DNA of 14,419 nucleotides from Clostridiaceae bacterium. Lineage in GTDB: Bacteria > Bacillota > Clostridia > Saccharofermentanales > UBA5734. Each line of letters begins with the position of its first letter. The first letter of the stretch is position 1. The translations under genes and the position numbers were made by a program. Location: assembly GCA_012727965.1 (NCBI GenBank), contig JAAYFZ010000034.1, positions 1-14,419 of the forward strand, given 5' to 3'. Of this stretch, positions 6,154 through 14,331 are shown piece after piece. Under the pieces are notes generated by a model that was not told the DNA's origin, did not search any database, and worked only from the letters and a program-made list of their open reading frames with translations.

Positions 6154-6162
6154 TGCTATTAT
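6154..6162 (+). promoter_or_regulatory. Extended -10 promoter candidate for rnj
   Basis: TGCTATTAT is an extended -10 (TGn plus a 5-of-6 TATAAT match), 44 bases before the rnj start. No good -35 stands at 17 bp. It matches TGCTATAAT and TGCTACAAT found upstream of two other genes in this window. Confidence 0.45.
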
Positions 6163-6206
6163 GTATACAGAATAAAATTTTACAGAAAACCGGAGGAAAT
6201 AATTTC

Positions 6207-8105
6207 ATGCCATCAAAACAAAATAACCAGAGCGGACAGCCGACTCATAATAAGAGTCAGGCATCTGCTCCTGCATCGGTTGCAAAAGCCTCTGCGGGGG
6301 GAAATCCTTCTAGCAGACGCGGCAAGAGCAAACCTAATGCAGGTAATGTGGCGAGCACACAGTCGAAACAGACTGGCAATCGTCGCCCATCGGGGCAGCG
6401 TAAACCTGCCAATAATCCAAATAAGCAGCAGGAATCTGCAGGAAACGGTATGCTAAAACTAATTCCACTAGGAGGCATGCGCGAAATCGGCAAAAACATG
6501 ACCGTTATCGAGTATGGAAATGATATGATCGTTGTCGATTGCGGCATCGGCTTCCCTGAAGAAGATATGCCAGGTATCGATATCGTCATTCCTGACTTTT
6601 CTTATCTTAGCAGCAACAAACATAAGCTTAAGGCAGTGTTTCTGACACATGGTCATGAGGATCATATTGGAGCTCTGCCCTGGCTGTGCAAGGAGTACAA
6701 TGTTCCGATATATGGCAATAAGCTAACCATTGAGCTTGTGCGCAATAAGCTTAATGACAGAGGAACAGGGGTCAAAAACGCAGATCTCCACCCGATCAGT
6801 GACGGCGACCGCATAGATGCCGGTGTATTCAATGTCGAATTTATCCACACCAATCATAGCATCGCTGATGCTAATGCTCTGGCAATCAGAACGCCAGCCG
6901 GAATTGTATTTCACTCAGGCGATTTCAAAATCGACTATACACCTATCCACGGAGGCCCTGCTGATCTGGCAAGAATAGCCCAGATCGGTGCTGAAGGCGT
7001 TCTGCTGATGATAGCTGATAGCACAAATGTCGAACGTAGCGGCTATACTTCTTCTGAACGCAAGGTCGGCGAGACTTTTGCCGATCTATTTGCAAAAGCT
7101 GAAGGCAGAATTTTTGTCGCGACTTTTTCCTCAAACATCTTCCGGCTGCAACAGATATTTACAGCTGCCGAGATGTACGGGCGCAAGGTAGCACTGCTTG
7201 GCCGTAGTATGCTAAATGTTTTCAACGCTGCCAATTCGCTAGGCTATATCAAAATGGATCCCGACACGCTGATCGATGTTAATCAGATCGATAAATATGA
7301 TGCGGATGAGCTGGTGTTCATTACAACAGGCAGCCAGGGCGAGCCTATGTCCGCTCTGACCAGAATGGCTTTTTCTGAGCATAGAAAGATAGAGATCATT
7401 CCCGGCGACACCGTTATCCTGTCATCAAGTGCTATTCCAGGCAATGAGAAGCCTATCTACCGCGTTATCAACGAGCTGTTTAAACGTGGCGCACATGTTA
7501 TTTACGAATCACTCAGTGAGATACATGTTTCCGGCCATGCTTACAAGGAAGAACTCAAGCTCCTGCATCAGCTGGTTAAACCCAAATACTTCATACCCGG
7601 ACATGGTGAGTACCGTCATCTTTATAAGCATGCCGAGCTTGCTAACAGTATGGGGGCTCCGTGGGAAAATATATTCCTGCTGAATAATGGCGATATTTTT
7701 GAATACCAAAATGGCAATGCCAGAATTGGTGGATTTACCAATGCCGCCGGTATTCTGATCGACGGTTCTGGCATGGGTGATGTTGACAGCCTGGTGCTGC
7801 GTGATCGCCTGCTGCTGGCAGACGATGGTATTGTCGCTGTCTTCATTGCCATAGATTCCAAAACCGGTGAGATTATCGGTCAGCCAGATTTACAGGCCAA
7901 GGGCTTTATTTATGAGAGCGAAGTGGAGAAAACAATCGTTGAATGCCGCCGCAAAATCAATCAATTCGCAGCAAAAGCTGCCAGCGGCAATAAACCATTG
8001 GCCGCGATGATAAGCAGCGGTGCACTGAGAGATCAGCTGCGCGATCTGCTGTTCGAGAGAACACGCCGTCGCCCGATGATCCTGGTATCCGTAATCGAGA
8101 TCTAA
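6207..8105 (+). CDS. rnj: Ribonuclease J (metallo-beta-lactamase / beta-CASP family)
   Basis: The ATG at 6207-6209 follows CGGAGG by about 10 bases; a longer open frame begins at 6153 but has no ribosome site. The product has 632 residues. Residues 1-80 are a low-complexity extension rich in Ser, Gln, Asn, Gly and Lys. From MLKLIPLGGMREIGKNM (82-98) onward it is a standard RNase J, with HGHEDH (148-153) as the metal-binding motif, then HSGDFK, ADSTN and, in the beta-CASP part, TTGSQGEPMSAL. HVSGHA and PGHGEYRH follow further on. The enzyme is a two-zinc endonuclease and 5'-3' exonuclease for mRNA turnover and rRNA maturation in Firmicutes. The core is about 550 residues, as usual, so the extension makes the protein longer than the Bacillus forms. 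Only one paralogue lies here, so J1 versus J2 is not decided. Confidence 0.95.
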   Translation: MPSKQNNQSGQPTHNKSQASAPASVAKASAGGNPSSRRGKSKPNAGNVASTQSKQTGNRRPSGQRKPANNPNKQQESAGNGMLKLIPLGGMREIGKNMTVIEYGNDMIVVDCGIGFPEEDMPGIDIVIPDFSYLSSNKHKLKAVFLTHGHEDHIGALPWLCKEYNVPIYGNKLTIELVRNKLNDRGTGVKNADLHPISDGDRIDAGVFNVEFIHTNHSIADANALAIRTPAGIVFHSGDFKIDYTPIHGGPADLARIAQIGAEGVLLMIADSTNVERSGYTSSERKVGETFADLFAKAEGRIFVATFSSNIFRLQQIFTAAEMYGRKVALLGRSMLNVFNAANSLGYIKMDPDTLIDVNQIDKYDADELVFITTGSQGEPMSALTRMAFSEHRKIEIIPGDTVILSSSAIPGNEKPIYRVINELFKRGAHVIYESLSEIHVSGHAYKEELKLLHQLVKPKYFIPGHGEYRHLYKHAELANSMGAPWENIFLLNNGDIFEYQNGNARIGGFTNAAGILIDGSGMGDVDSLVLRDRLLLADDGIVAVFIAIDSKTGEIIGQPDLQAKGFIYESEVEKTIVECRRKINQFAAKAASGNKPLAAMISSGALRDQLRDLLFERTRRRPMILVSVIEI

Positions 8106-8131
8106 TCCTTGTTTAATTCAACAAAAAACAA

Positions 8132-8163
8132 GACCGGCTGTGTGCAAACCAGCCGGTCCTTTT
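8132..8163. terminator. Bidirectional terminator between rnj and the corrinoid protein gene
   Basis: GACCGGCTG (8132-8140) and CAGCCGGTC (8150-8158) form a perfect 9-bp GC-rich stem with a 9-base loop. CTTTTAT follows on the plus strand. On the minus strand the stem is followed by TTGTTTTTTG. It can serve both converging genes. Confidence 0.85.
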
Positions 8164-8190
8164 ATATTTTATAAAATGGTAAAAACAATC

Positions 8191-8832
8191 TCATTTTCTT
8201 GCTGTTAATACAGTCATAGCGGCTTCGGCGGCAGAACCGGCATCCGGTGTATAGATATCAGCTCCGATCTTCGAGGCGAAATCAGCATTAACAGGAGCTC
8301 CACCGACCATGATGGTAAACTGGTCTCTGACGCCAGCTGTCTCAGCCTTCTTCACGACCTTTCTCATATTGATCATTGTTGTGGTCAGCAGCGCTGAACA
8401 GCAAACAAAATCAGCCTTCTTCTCGATAGCAATTTCTATGAATTTATCGGCGGTTACATTGGTTCCGAGATCAATCACCTCGAAGCCTTTGCTCTCCATC
8501 ATCATCGCAACCAGATTTTTACCGATATCATGCTGATCACCTTCTACAGTGCCGATGACAACGATACCGCAGGCTTCGACGCCGGCTGAAATCAGCATAG
8601 GCTTAAGAAGCTCTGTGCCATCTTTCATAGCTCGGGCCGACATCATAACCTCAGGCACATATATCTCACCATTTTTGAACTTAGTGCCAATAATATTCAT
8701 GCCGTCAATCAAGCCTTCATTTAGTATTTTCTCTGCCGGGATACCGGCATCAATTGCTTCCTGCACCAGAGACTTGATCTCTTTGACCTTTCTCTTTTGC
8801 AGCGCTGTGGATATTTTTTCCAAAACCTCCAT
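8191..8832 (-). CDS. Free-standing corrinoid (B12-binding) protein of the methyltransferase family
   Basis: The start at 8830-8832 is preferred because AGGAGG lies 8 bases before it. A start at 8853 is in frame but has no ribosome site. The 213-residue product has a helical B12-binding-2 cap (about 1-85) and a Rossmann-like B12 domain (about 88-210). DQHDIG (residues 99-104) is the DxHxxG motif, with His101 the expected lower cobalt ligand. SALLTT (146-151) and GGAP (177-180) are the other corrinoid-contact motifs. Such proteins shuttle methyl groups between a substrate-specific methyltransferase (methanol, methylamines, methoxylated compounds and others) and a second methyltransferase. No such partner or reactivating protein is encoded here, so the substrate is unknown. 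It follows rel by 41 bases on the same strand and probably shares its transcript. Confidence 0.92.
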   Translation of the reverse strand: MEVLEKISTALQKRKVKEIKSLVQEAIDAGIPAEKILNEGLIDGMNIIGTKFKNGEIYVPEVMMSARAMKDGTELLKPMLISAGVEACGIVVIGTVEGDQHDIGKNLVAMMMESKGFEVIDLGTNVTADKFIEIAIEKKADFVCCSALLTTTMINMRKVVKKAETAGVRDQFTIMVGGAPVNADFASKIGADIYTPDAGSAAEAAMTVLTARK

Positions 8833-8873
8833 GCAGCCATCCTCCTCATTCATTCTCTAATATTGCAGGGCTA

Positions 8874-11339
8874 TCAGTGACCTCTGCGTACCTCGATAAC
8901 ATCCTTAACGGCTTTTATTCTGCCTAGCAGACGATCGTACTGTTGCTGGCTGCTGACTTCTACCGACATCACCAGTGTGGCCGTGACATCCTTCATGGCA
9001 GTCATCTGACCAGACAGAATAGATACCTTCTCCTCAGCGATCGCATTGGAAATATCTCCAAGCAGATGCCTTCTGTCACGTGCCAGGATCTTGAGCTCTA
9101 CCTGATAGGTTGAGCTGGTATCTTCCTGAGACCAGGCAACATCAATCAGACGTGAGGCCTTCTCAGCGTCTACACCTGAACCAGCCGCAGCCTCAAGCAA
9201 ATGCCTGATATTTGTACAGTCAGTTCTATGAACGGCTACGCCTTTTCCCCTGGTAACATAACCGATGATAGGGTCACCCGGTACAGGACTGCAGCAGCGA
9301 GACATCTTGACCAGGCAATTATCAATGCCCTTTACAACGATGCCATGATCATAGCGGCGACTCTGTTTCGGCTTCGCCGAACGCGGCAGAGTCTGTGCCT
9401 CGTCAATGACTGTTGTTGTAGGACTATAGACAACCTGACCTCCGGAAGAAATTCTGTAGCCCAGCTTGAAACGTTCATCATCAGACAATTTGCGAATATG
9501 CTCATCTCGTAGTCTGGGGACGATTTTACCAGCAGAGAGGCCGCCATATCCGATGGCAGCGTAAATATCGTCGAGTGTGTTGAAATTATAACGCTTCAGG
9601 ACTACCTCAAGCAGCTCATCACGCAGCAATTGCGCTGGCTGGAAACCAGTTTTTCTGATTTCTCTTTCCACAACCTCTTTGCCGCGGACAACATTTTCTT
9701 CTCGCATCTCTTTTTTGAACCATTGCGAAATCTTGGTCCTGGCAGATGCGCTCTTAACTATCTTGAGCCAATCACGGCTAGGTCCATGAACCTTATCCGA
9801 AGTTAAAATCTCAATGATATCGCCATTTTTCAACTCATAGGTCAGTGGCACGATACGTCCGTTGACCTTCGCACCATACATTTTATTACCAATTCCGCTA
9901 TGAATATTATAGGCAAAATCTATTGGTACTGATCCTGCCGGCAAGGAGCGTACATCGCCCTTTGGCGTGAAGACAAATACCTCGTCTGCAACCAGACCTG
10001 ATTTGAGCGATTCCATAAACTCACCGGCATCACGCATATCCTTCTGCCATTCAAGCAGCTGTCGCAGCCAGTTTAGTTTACCTTCAAACGGTTCATTACG
10101 CGAAGCGGCAGGTGAAGTCCCGCCCTCTTTGTAGCGCCAGTGCGCCGCAATGCCATACTCAGCAGTTCTATGCATGGAAAAAGTCCTGATCTGGACTTCA
10201 AATGGTATGCCTTTTGGTCCGATCACAGTCGTATGTAGTGACTGATTCATATTGGGCTTAGGCATAGCGATATAATCCTTGAATCTTCCAGGCATAGGCT
10301 TGTACAATTCATGAACCAGTCCCAGAACCGCATAGCAGTCGGCAACTGTATCGACAACGATTCTAGTCGCAAATAGATCATAAATCTGATCCAAGCTCTT
10401 ATCCTGAGTCTTCATTTTATGATATATACTGTAAAAATGTTTAGGGCGTCCCTCAATTTCAGCCTTGATGCCCATATCAGCGATCTTGCCGCGAAGCTGA
10501 ACGATTATATCCTCTAGATAGTGTTCGCGTTCGGAACGCTTCTGTGAAATCGAACCAACCAGCTCATAATATACCTCTCTGTCGATATAACGAAGACAAA
10601 GATCCTCCAGCTCCCATTTGACTTTGTAGATACCGAGACGATGAGCCAGAGGGGCATAAATATCAAGTGTTTCTCTAGCCTTCTCGAGCTGCTTCTCGGG
10701 GCTCATATGCTTTATAGTGCGCATATTATGAAGCCGGTCTGCCAGCTTGATCAGAACTACACGAATATCCCGGGCCATGGCCAGAAACATTTTACGGAAG
10801 TTTTCAGCCTGTATTTCTTCCTTCGAAGAATACGGAATACGGCTCAGTTTGGTTACGCCGTCGACCAGCATAGCTACATCTTCACCGAAATGCTCAGCAA
10901 TTTCCTCAACTGTTATACCCGTATCCTCAACAGTATCATGCAGCAGCGCGGCAACTAGAGTATCACAGTCGACCTCAAGTTCAAGCAAAATCTCTGCAGT
11001 TGCCAGAGGATGGATTATATAGGGCTCTCCGGTAGCTCGACGCTGAATTTCATGAGCTTTTCTAGCAAATTCAAAAGCCTGTCTGATTTTGTGCGAATCA
11101 TCAGCTCCGGAATAATTTTCATAGGTTTCGATAATTCTCTGCATTACAGGCTCAGTCTCTTCAATATCGAGATCATCAACGATAACATCATGAGTAACAG
11201 GACCCTCACCGTCCAAACTTACAGCGATAATTTCTTCGCCTTTGTCCGGATCAACAGGGTACTTATCGCTTTTTTTAGAAGTGGCAGAGTCAGCAATTTC
11301 TTTATTTTCTTCCTGATACTCCTTGTCCTTATCCATCAT
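8874..11339 (-). CDS. rel: RelA/SpoT-family (p)ppGpp synthetase/hydrolase with an altered synthetase residue
   Basis: The 821-residue protein has the long-RSH order. Residues 1-65 are an acidic extension, followed by the HD hydrolase domain (about 80-210). The synthetase covers about 280-410, TGS about 450-515, a Cys-rich zinc-type segment follows (VKMSRCCSPVPGD), and ACT is at the C-terminus. Hydrolase residues H110, H134, D135, E138 and D201 are present. RFKD (352-355) is the RxKD form of bifunctional enzymes, and D321 and E381 should bind metal. Position 365 is Asn (PKPNMNQSLHT), where the family has Tyr, the residue that stacks on the guanine. The numbering offset from the streptococcal Rel is a constant 57 from H53 to Y308, so the match is exact. 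The hydrolase looks intact and the synthetase doubtful. GGGGGAG precedes the ATG, which overlaps the recJ stop by 4 bases (ATGA). The usual length is about 740. Confidence 0.95.
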   Translation of the reverse strand: MMDKDKEYQEENKEIADSATSKKSDKYPVDPDKGEEIIAVSLDGEGPVTHDVIVDDLDIEETEPVMQRIIETYENYSGADDSHKIRQAFEFARKAHEIQRRATGEPYIIHPLATAEILLELEVDCDTLVAALLHDTVEDTGITVEEIAEHFGEDVAMLVDGVTKLSRIPYSSKEEIQAENFRKMFLAMARDIRVVLIKLADRLHNMRTIKHMSPEKQLEKARETLDIYAPLAHRLGIYKVKWELEDLCLRYIDREVYYELVGSISQKRSEREHYLEDIIVQLRGKIADMGIKAEIEGRPKHFYSIYHKMKTQDKSLDQIYDLFATRIVVDTVADCYAVLGLVHELYKPMPGRFKDYIAMPKPNMNQSLHTTVIGPKGIPFEVQIRTFSMHRTAEYGIAAHWRYKEGGTSPAASRNEPFEGKLNWLRQLLEWQKDMRDAGEFMESLKSGLVADEVFVFTPKGDVRSLPAGSVPIDFAYNIHSGIGNKMYGAKVNGRIVPLTYELKNGDIIEILTSDKVHGPSRDWLKIVKSASARTKISQWFKKEMREENVVRGKEVVEREIRKTGFQPAQLLRDELLEVVLKRYNFNTLDDIYAAIGYGGLSAGKIVPRLRDEHIRKLSDDERFKLGYRISSGGQVVYSPTTTVIDEAQTLPRSAKPKQSRRYDHGIVVKGIDNCLVKMSRCCSPVPGDPIIGYVTRGKGVAVHRTDCTNIRHLLEAAAGSGVDAEKASRLIDVAWSQEDTSSTYQVELKILARDRRHLLGDISNAIAEEKVSILSGQMTAMKDVTATLVMSVEVSSQQQYDRLLGRIKAVKDVIEVRRGH

Positions 11340-13456
11340 ATCTCCCCCTCAGAGAGCAGTCGTCTGTACGTAGAAGCCTCTTCAAGTCTGACCTTGCTGT
11401 TGACCTCAAGAAGTGAAAATTTACAACGGTCATCGCCTAGCCATTCCAGACTGATAAGATTACTCTCCGCGAATACTTCAATTATTCTTGCCAGTTTAAA
11501 AGCATTAAGTTCGATCCTGTAGCTTGATGAGATTCTTCTAGCCAGTATCTTCAGGTCTGTCTCCAGGCAGCGGCTGGCAAATCTTGTTCTTATAAACTGA
11601 TAAGCAGCCTTGAAATCCGATCCTGCAGGCATCAGCTCATCAACACCGAGACTATATTTTTCAGCAATTTTACTAAGAGTCCAATTGTTTTTATATAAGC
11701 CATCGGCTAGCCAAGGACGATCAATGAAATCATCTCCACTCTGACTAAGATGAATATCCTTGATCTGCAGCTGCAGCCGTTCTCTATTCTGCCATTCATT
11801 GATTTCGAGCGAAAACAGTAAATCTATTCTATCGCCTGCAGTAAACAGCTCATCGGCATCACTCATGCTAAAAGCTATTCCATCATAATGTTTACCGCTC
11901 TTTCCTTCAACAACAAGTTTGACATGTCTGCCATTGCCGACAAGCATCCACTGTATGATCCGGAAGCCTTCACTGATAAACAACGGTTGTCTATTACATT
12001 CGCCAAAAGGCTCCAGAGCAGCCAAAGAGCGGGCATTCTCTATATTCAGATCACTCTCATCCAGGTACATATCAGCCAATATTGCAGGACGCAGATCCAG
12101 TTGATCCATATGCTGTCTGGCATAAATTTCAACAGCATCGGCAAAAGCCTCCAGATTGTCGGCGCTCAGCTCGAGCCCGGCAGCCTTCTTATGTCCACCA
12201 TAGGAAATAGTAAACTCCGCCGCAGCTTCAAGTGCTGCCAGAATATCGAAATCACCATAAGTCCTGCAAGAACCACGCAAATTGGAGCCATTATCTCCAG
12301 CCAGCATAATGACCGGACGGCTATACTGTTCTACTAATCGCGAACAGACGATGCCGATGACACCCGGATGCCAGTTTCTGCCTGCAATCACTATTACATT
12401 GCGATTACCTGAGTCAGGCATCTCTTCGATCCTGTTCACAGCTTCTTCAATGATTTCCTGTTCTAGACTCTGTCGCTGCTTATTAAGTTCATTAAGAATC
12501 TCCGCATCCTTAGCGGTTTGGGAAGCATCATCTGACAACAGTAATCTCAGAGCAGGCTCAACATCGCCGAGTCTGCCGGCTGCATTAAGTCGCGGCGCCA
12601 GCGTAAAACCCATTGTACCGGCATTAAGAGCATTGCGTTTCTGACACAGATCCATCATGGCACAAATGCCTGCAGGAACATTTTCTGCGCCCTTATTGAT
12701 CTGTTCAATGCCCTGACTGACAATGATTCTGTTCTCATCAATAAGAGGCACTACATCCGCAACAGTCCCAAGGGCAGCCAGTGAAATATCATTGATCCAC
12801 TTGTTGCCGCCATCTAGCATAATATCGAGAGCCTGAACCAGCTTGAGCGCGACGCCTACGCCCGCAAGCGCGTCAAAAGGGTAGCCATGGCCGGGCAACT
12901 TGGGATTGAGCAAGGCAAGCGCACGCGGCAGCTCAGGTCTAAATTCATGATGATCAGTTATAATTACTTCGATGCCGGCAGCATTTAGTCGATCAACTTC
13001 ATCGACGCTTGCGATACCACAATCGACTGTAATAACCAAAGACGCACCGGCATCAATAATTCTATTAATACCACTATCAGATAAGCCATAGCCATCGAGC
13101 AAACGGTCAGGAACGACATGATCGCAAAGAAACCCGAAGCGCCTGAGCGCACGAATAACCAATGCTGTAGAAGTCAGACCATCAGCATCGTAATCACCAT
13201 GAACAATGATAAGCGAACCTGCTCTGCCATGTCTTATTATAGCTTCGCAGGCCTTCCTCATATCTTTGAAGAGAAATGGGTCATGCAGCATTGACAAGTC
13301 AGCAGCAAAAAAAGTCTTGCGCTGCTCCGGGTCAATGAGACCACGGCTCATTAGAATTCTTCCAGCTAGATCAAGTTCAGAAACCATAGTCTGATCTAAT
13401 TCAATATCGCTATAATCATATTCATTGATTATTTGCCAATCCTTCTGAATATACAT
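11336..13456 (-). CDS. recJ: Single-stranded-DNA-specific exonuclease RecJ
   Basis: The start at 13454-13456 is chosen over an upstream frame extension because GGGAGGAGGG lies just before it. The 706-residue protein has the DHH phosphoesterase motifs in order: DYDADG (88-93), VDCG (144-147), DHH (168-170) and TVADVVPL with Asp234. The DHHA1 part contains APRLNAAGRLGD, NWHPGVIGIVCSRL and later YGGHKKAAG, followed by an OB-like region. All metal ligands expected from the family are present. It degrades single-stranded DNA 5' to 3' in recombination and mismatch repair. The length is within the family range, a little shorter than the Bacillus protein. It is the first gene of a run with rel, to which it is joined by a 4-base overlap, so the two are translationally coupled. 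Confidence 0.95.
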   Translation of the reverse strand: MYIQKDWQIINEYDYSDIELDQTMVSELDLAGRILMSRGLIDPEQRKTFFAADLSMLHDPFLFKDMRKACEAIIRHGRAGSLIIVHGDYDADGLTSTALVIRALRRFGFLCDHVVPDRLLDGYGLSDSGINRIIDAGASLVITVDCGIASVDEVDRLNAAGIEVIITDHHEFRPELPRALALLNPKLPGHGYPFDALAGVGVALKLVQALDIMLDGGNKWINDISLAALGTVADVVPLIDENRIIVSQGIEQINKGAENVPAGICAMMDLCQKRNALNAGTMGFTLAPRLNAAGRLGDVEPALRLLLSDDASQTAKDAEILNELNKQRQSLEQEIIEEAVNRIEEMPDSGNRNVIVIAGRNWHPGVIGIVCSRLVEQYSRPVIMLAGDNGSNLRGSCRTYGDFDILAALEAAAEFTISYGGHKKAAGLELSADNLEAFADAVEIYARQHMDQLDLRPAILADMYLDESDLNIENARSLAALEPFGECNRQPLFISEGFRIIQWMLVGNGRHVKLVVEGKSGKHYDGIAFSMSDADELFTAGDRIDLLFSLEINEWQNRERLQLQIKDIHLSQSGDDFIDRPWLADGLYKNNWTLSKIAEKYSLGVDELMPAGSDFKAAYQFIRTRFASRCLETDLKILARRISSSYRIELNAFKLARIIEVFAESNLISLEWLGDDRCKFSLLEVNSKVRLEEASTYRRLLSEGEI

Positions 13457-13509
13457 GACTTCCCTCCTCCCTGATTGATTATGACAGAGCAATTATACCC
13501 GGTCGCAGC

Positions 13510-13539
13510 ATTATAATAAAACATTTTAATTATTAACAA
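13510..13539 (-). promoter_or_regulatory. Promoter candidate for recJ-rel-corrinoid
   Basis: The minus strand has TTGTTA (13534-13539), 18 bases, then a perfect TATAAT (13510-13515). The -35 shares bases with the T run of the preceding terminator. A second TATAAT lies at 13492-13497 but has only TTTATT as a -35. Confidence 0.55.
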
Positions 13540-13574
13540 AAGAGCCCGACTGCCATTTAAGACATCGAGCCCTT
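13535..13574 (-). terminator. Terminator of rpsU-yqeY
   Basis: On the minus strand AAGGGCTCGA (13565-13574) pairs with TCGGGCTCTT (13540-13549) over 10 bp including two G-U pairs, followed by TTTTGTT. It lies 25 bases beyond the yqeY stop. Confidence 0.7.
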
Positions 13575-13599
13575 CTAAAATCTGTTCAATTTTGAGACA

Positions 13600-14043
13600 T
13601 CAGCCAAGCTGTTTCTTCACTATTTGATTTACCAGCTTGCCGTCTGCCTTTCCCTTGACCTGCGGCATAATCACTTGCATGACCTTACCCATGTCGCGGG
13701 CTGATTTCGCTTCAGTCTGACTTATGGCAGCATCGACGATCTCAGTAATTTCCTGCTCGGAAAGCTGCTTGGGGAGATATTCTTCAAGAATCAAGATTTC
13801 AGCTCTATTCTTCTCGAGTATATCCTCTCTGCCACTGTCCTTCAGATCGTTCAGGTTTTCGACTCTCTTCTTATGTTCCTTAGCTATGATATCAGCTACT
13901 CCGGCATCATCAAGCTCGATCTTCTGGTCCTTTTCGACCTGAAGTATCCCTGCCCTTAATATCTGGAGCATTTCCTTGCGCATCATATCTTTGTTGCGCA
14001 TAGCTGTTTTCATATCCTCGAACAGAGTTTCTTTCACGTTCAT
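13600..14043 (-). CDS. yqeY: GatB/YqeY domain protein
   Basis: The 147-residue protein begins MNVKETLFEDMKTAMRNKD and shows the YqeY pattern, including EYLPKQLSEQEI (about 88-99) and a C-terminal GKADGKLVNQIVKKQL. The domain is the one fused to the end of GatB, the tRNA-dependent amidotransferase subunit, where it contacts tRNA. As a stand-alone protein its role is not established. The start lies 3 bases past the rpsU stop, and its GAGG ribosome site falls inside the last rpsU codons, so translation is probably coupled. The rpsU-yqeY pairing is common in Firmicutes. Confidence 0.93.
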   Translation of the reverse strand: MNVKETLFEDMKTAMRNKDMMRKEMLQILRAGILQVEKDQKIELDDAGVADIIAKEHKKRVENLNDLKDSGREDILEKNRAEILILEEYLPKQLSEQEITEIVDAAISQTEAKSARDMGKVMQVIMPQVKGKADGKLVNQIVKKQLG

Positions 14044-14046
14044 CGG

Positions 14047-14220
14047 TCAGCGTTTCCTCTTTCTAGCAGCTTCAGATTTTTTCTTACGCTTAACGCTGGG
14101 CTTCTCATAGTGCTCGCGTTTACGTACCTCAGCAAGAACGCCGGACCGGGCACAAGAACGCTTAAAGCGTCTCAGAGCGCTGTCAAGGGTTTCATTCTCT
14201 TTAACTCTTACTTCTGACAT
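14047..14220 (-). CDS. rpsU: 30S ribosomal protein bS21
   Basis: The 57-residue, very basic product starts MSEVRVKENETLDSALRRFK and ends in a Lys/Arg-rich tail (KRKKKSEAARKRKR), the classic bS21 form. It sits near the mRNA exit side of the small subunit and helps initiation. The start at 14218-14220 follows GAGGGGAG by about 7 bases. Its promoter lies in the gap upstream, and yqeY follows after 3 bases. Confidence 0.96.
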   Translation of the reverse strand: MSEVRVKENETLDSALRRFKRSCARSGVLAEVRKREHYEKPSVKRKKKSEAARKRKR

Positions 14221-14292
14221 CTATTTCACTCCCCTCACGGCGGTTTTCGCTTAGTCTGCCGCATTGGCTAATCCATAGCGACATCATTGGTT

Positions 14293-14322
14293 ATTATACA
14301 GGTTTACAGCAAGTATCGTCAA
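14293..14322 (-). promoter_or_regulatory. Promoter of rpsU-yqeY
   Basis: The minus strand has TTGACG (14317-14322), 18 bases, then TATAAT (14293-14298). This is the best vegetative-type promoter in the window, about 70 bases before the rpsU start. The leader contains a small possible hairpin (CGGC with GCCG). Confidence 0.8.
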
Positions 14323-14331
14323 CTATTAGAT

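Noticed and set aside
5953..6456. 167-codon plus-strand open frame
   Set aside because: Runs antisense through rpsT and then out of frame through the start of rnj; both of those genes are certain.
8833..8853. Longer start for the corrinoid protein
   Set aside because: That ATG has no ribosome site, whereas the ATG at 8830-8832 has AGGAGG at 8 bases and gives the usual family length.
13457..13492. Longer start for recJ
   Set aside because: The internal ATG at 13454-13456 has a very strong ribosome site that would lie inside the coding region if the longer start were used.
13543..13573. GAGCCC direct repeat
   Set aside because: The two copies are explained as the G-U-containing arms of the rpsU-yqeY terminator.
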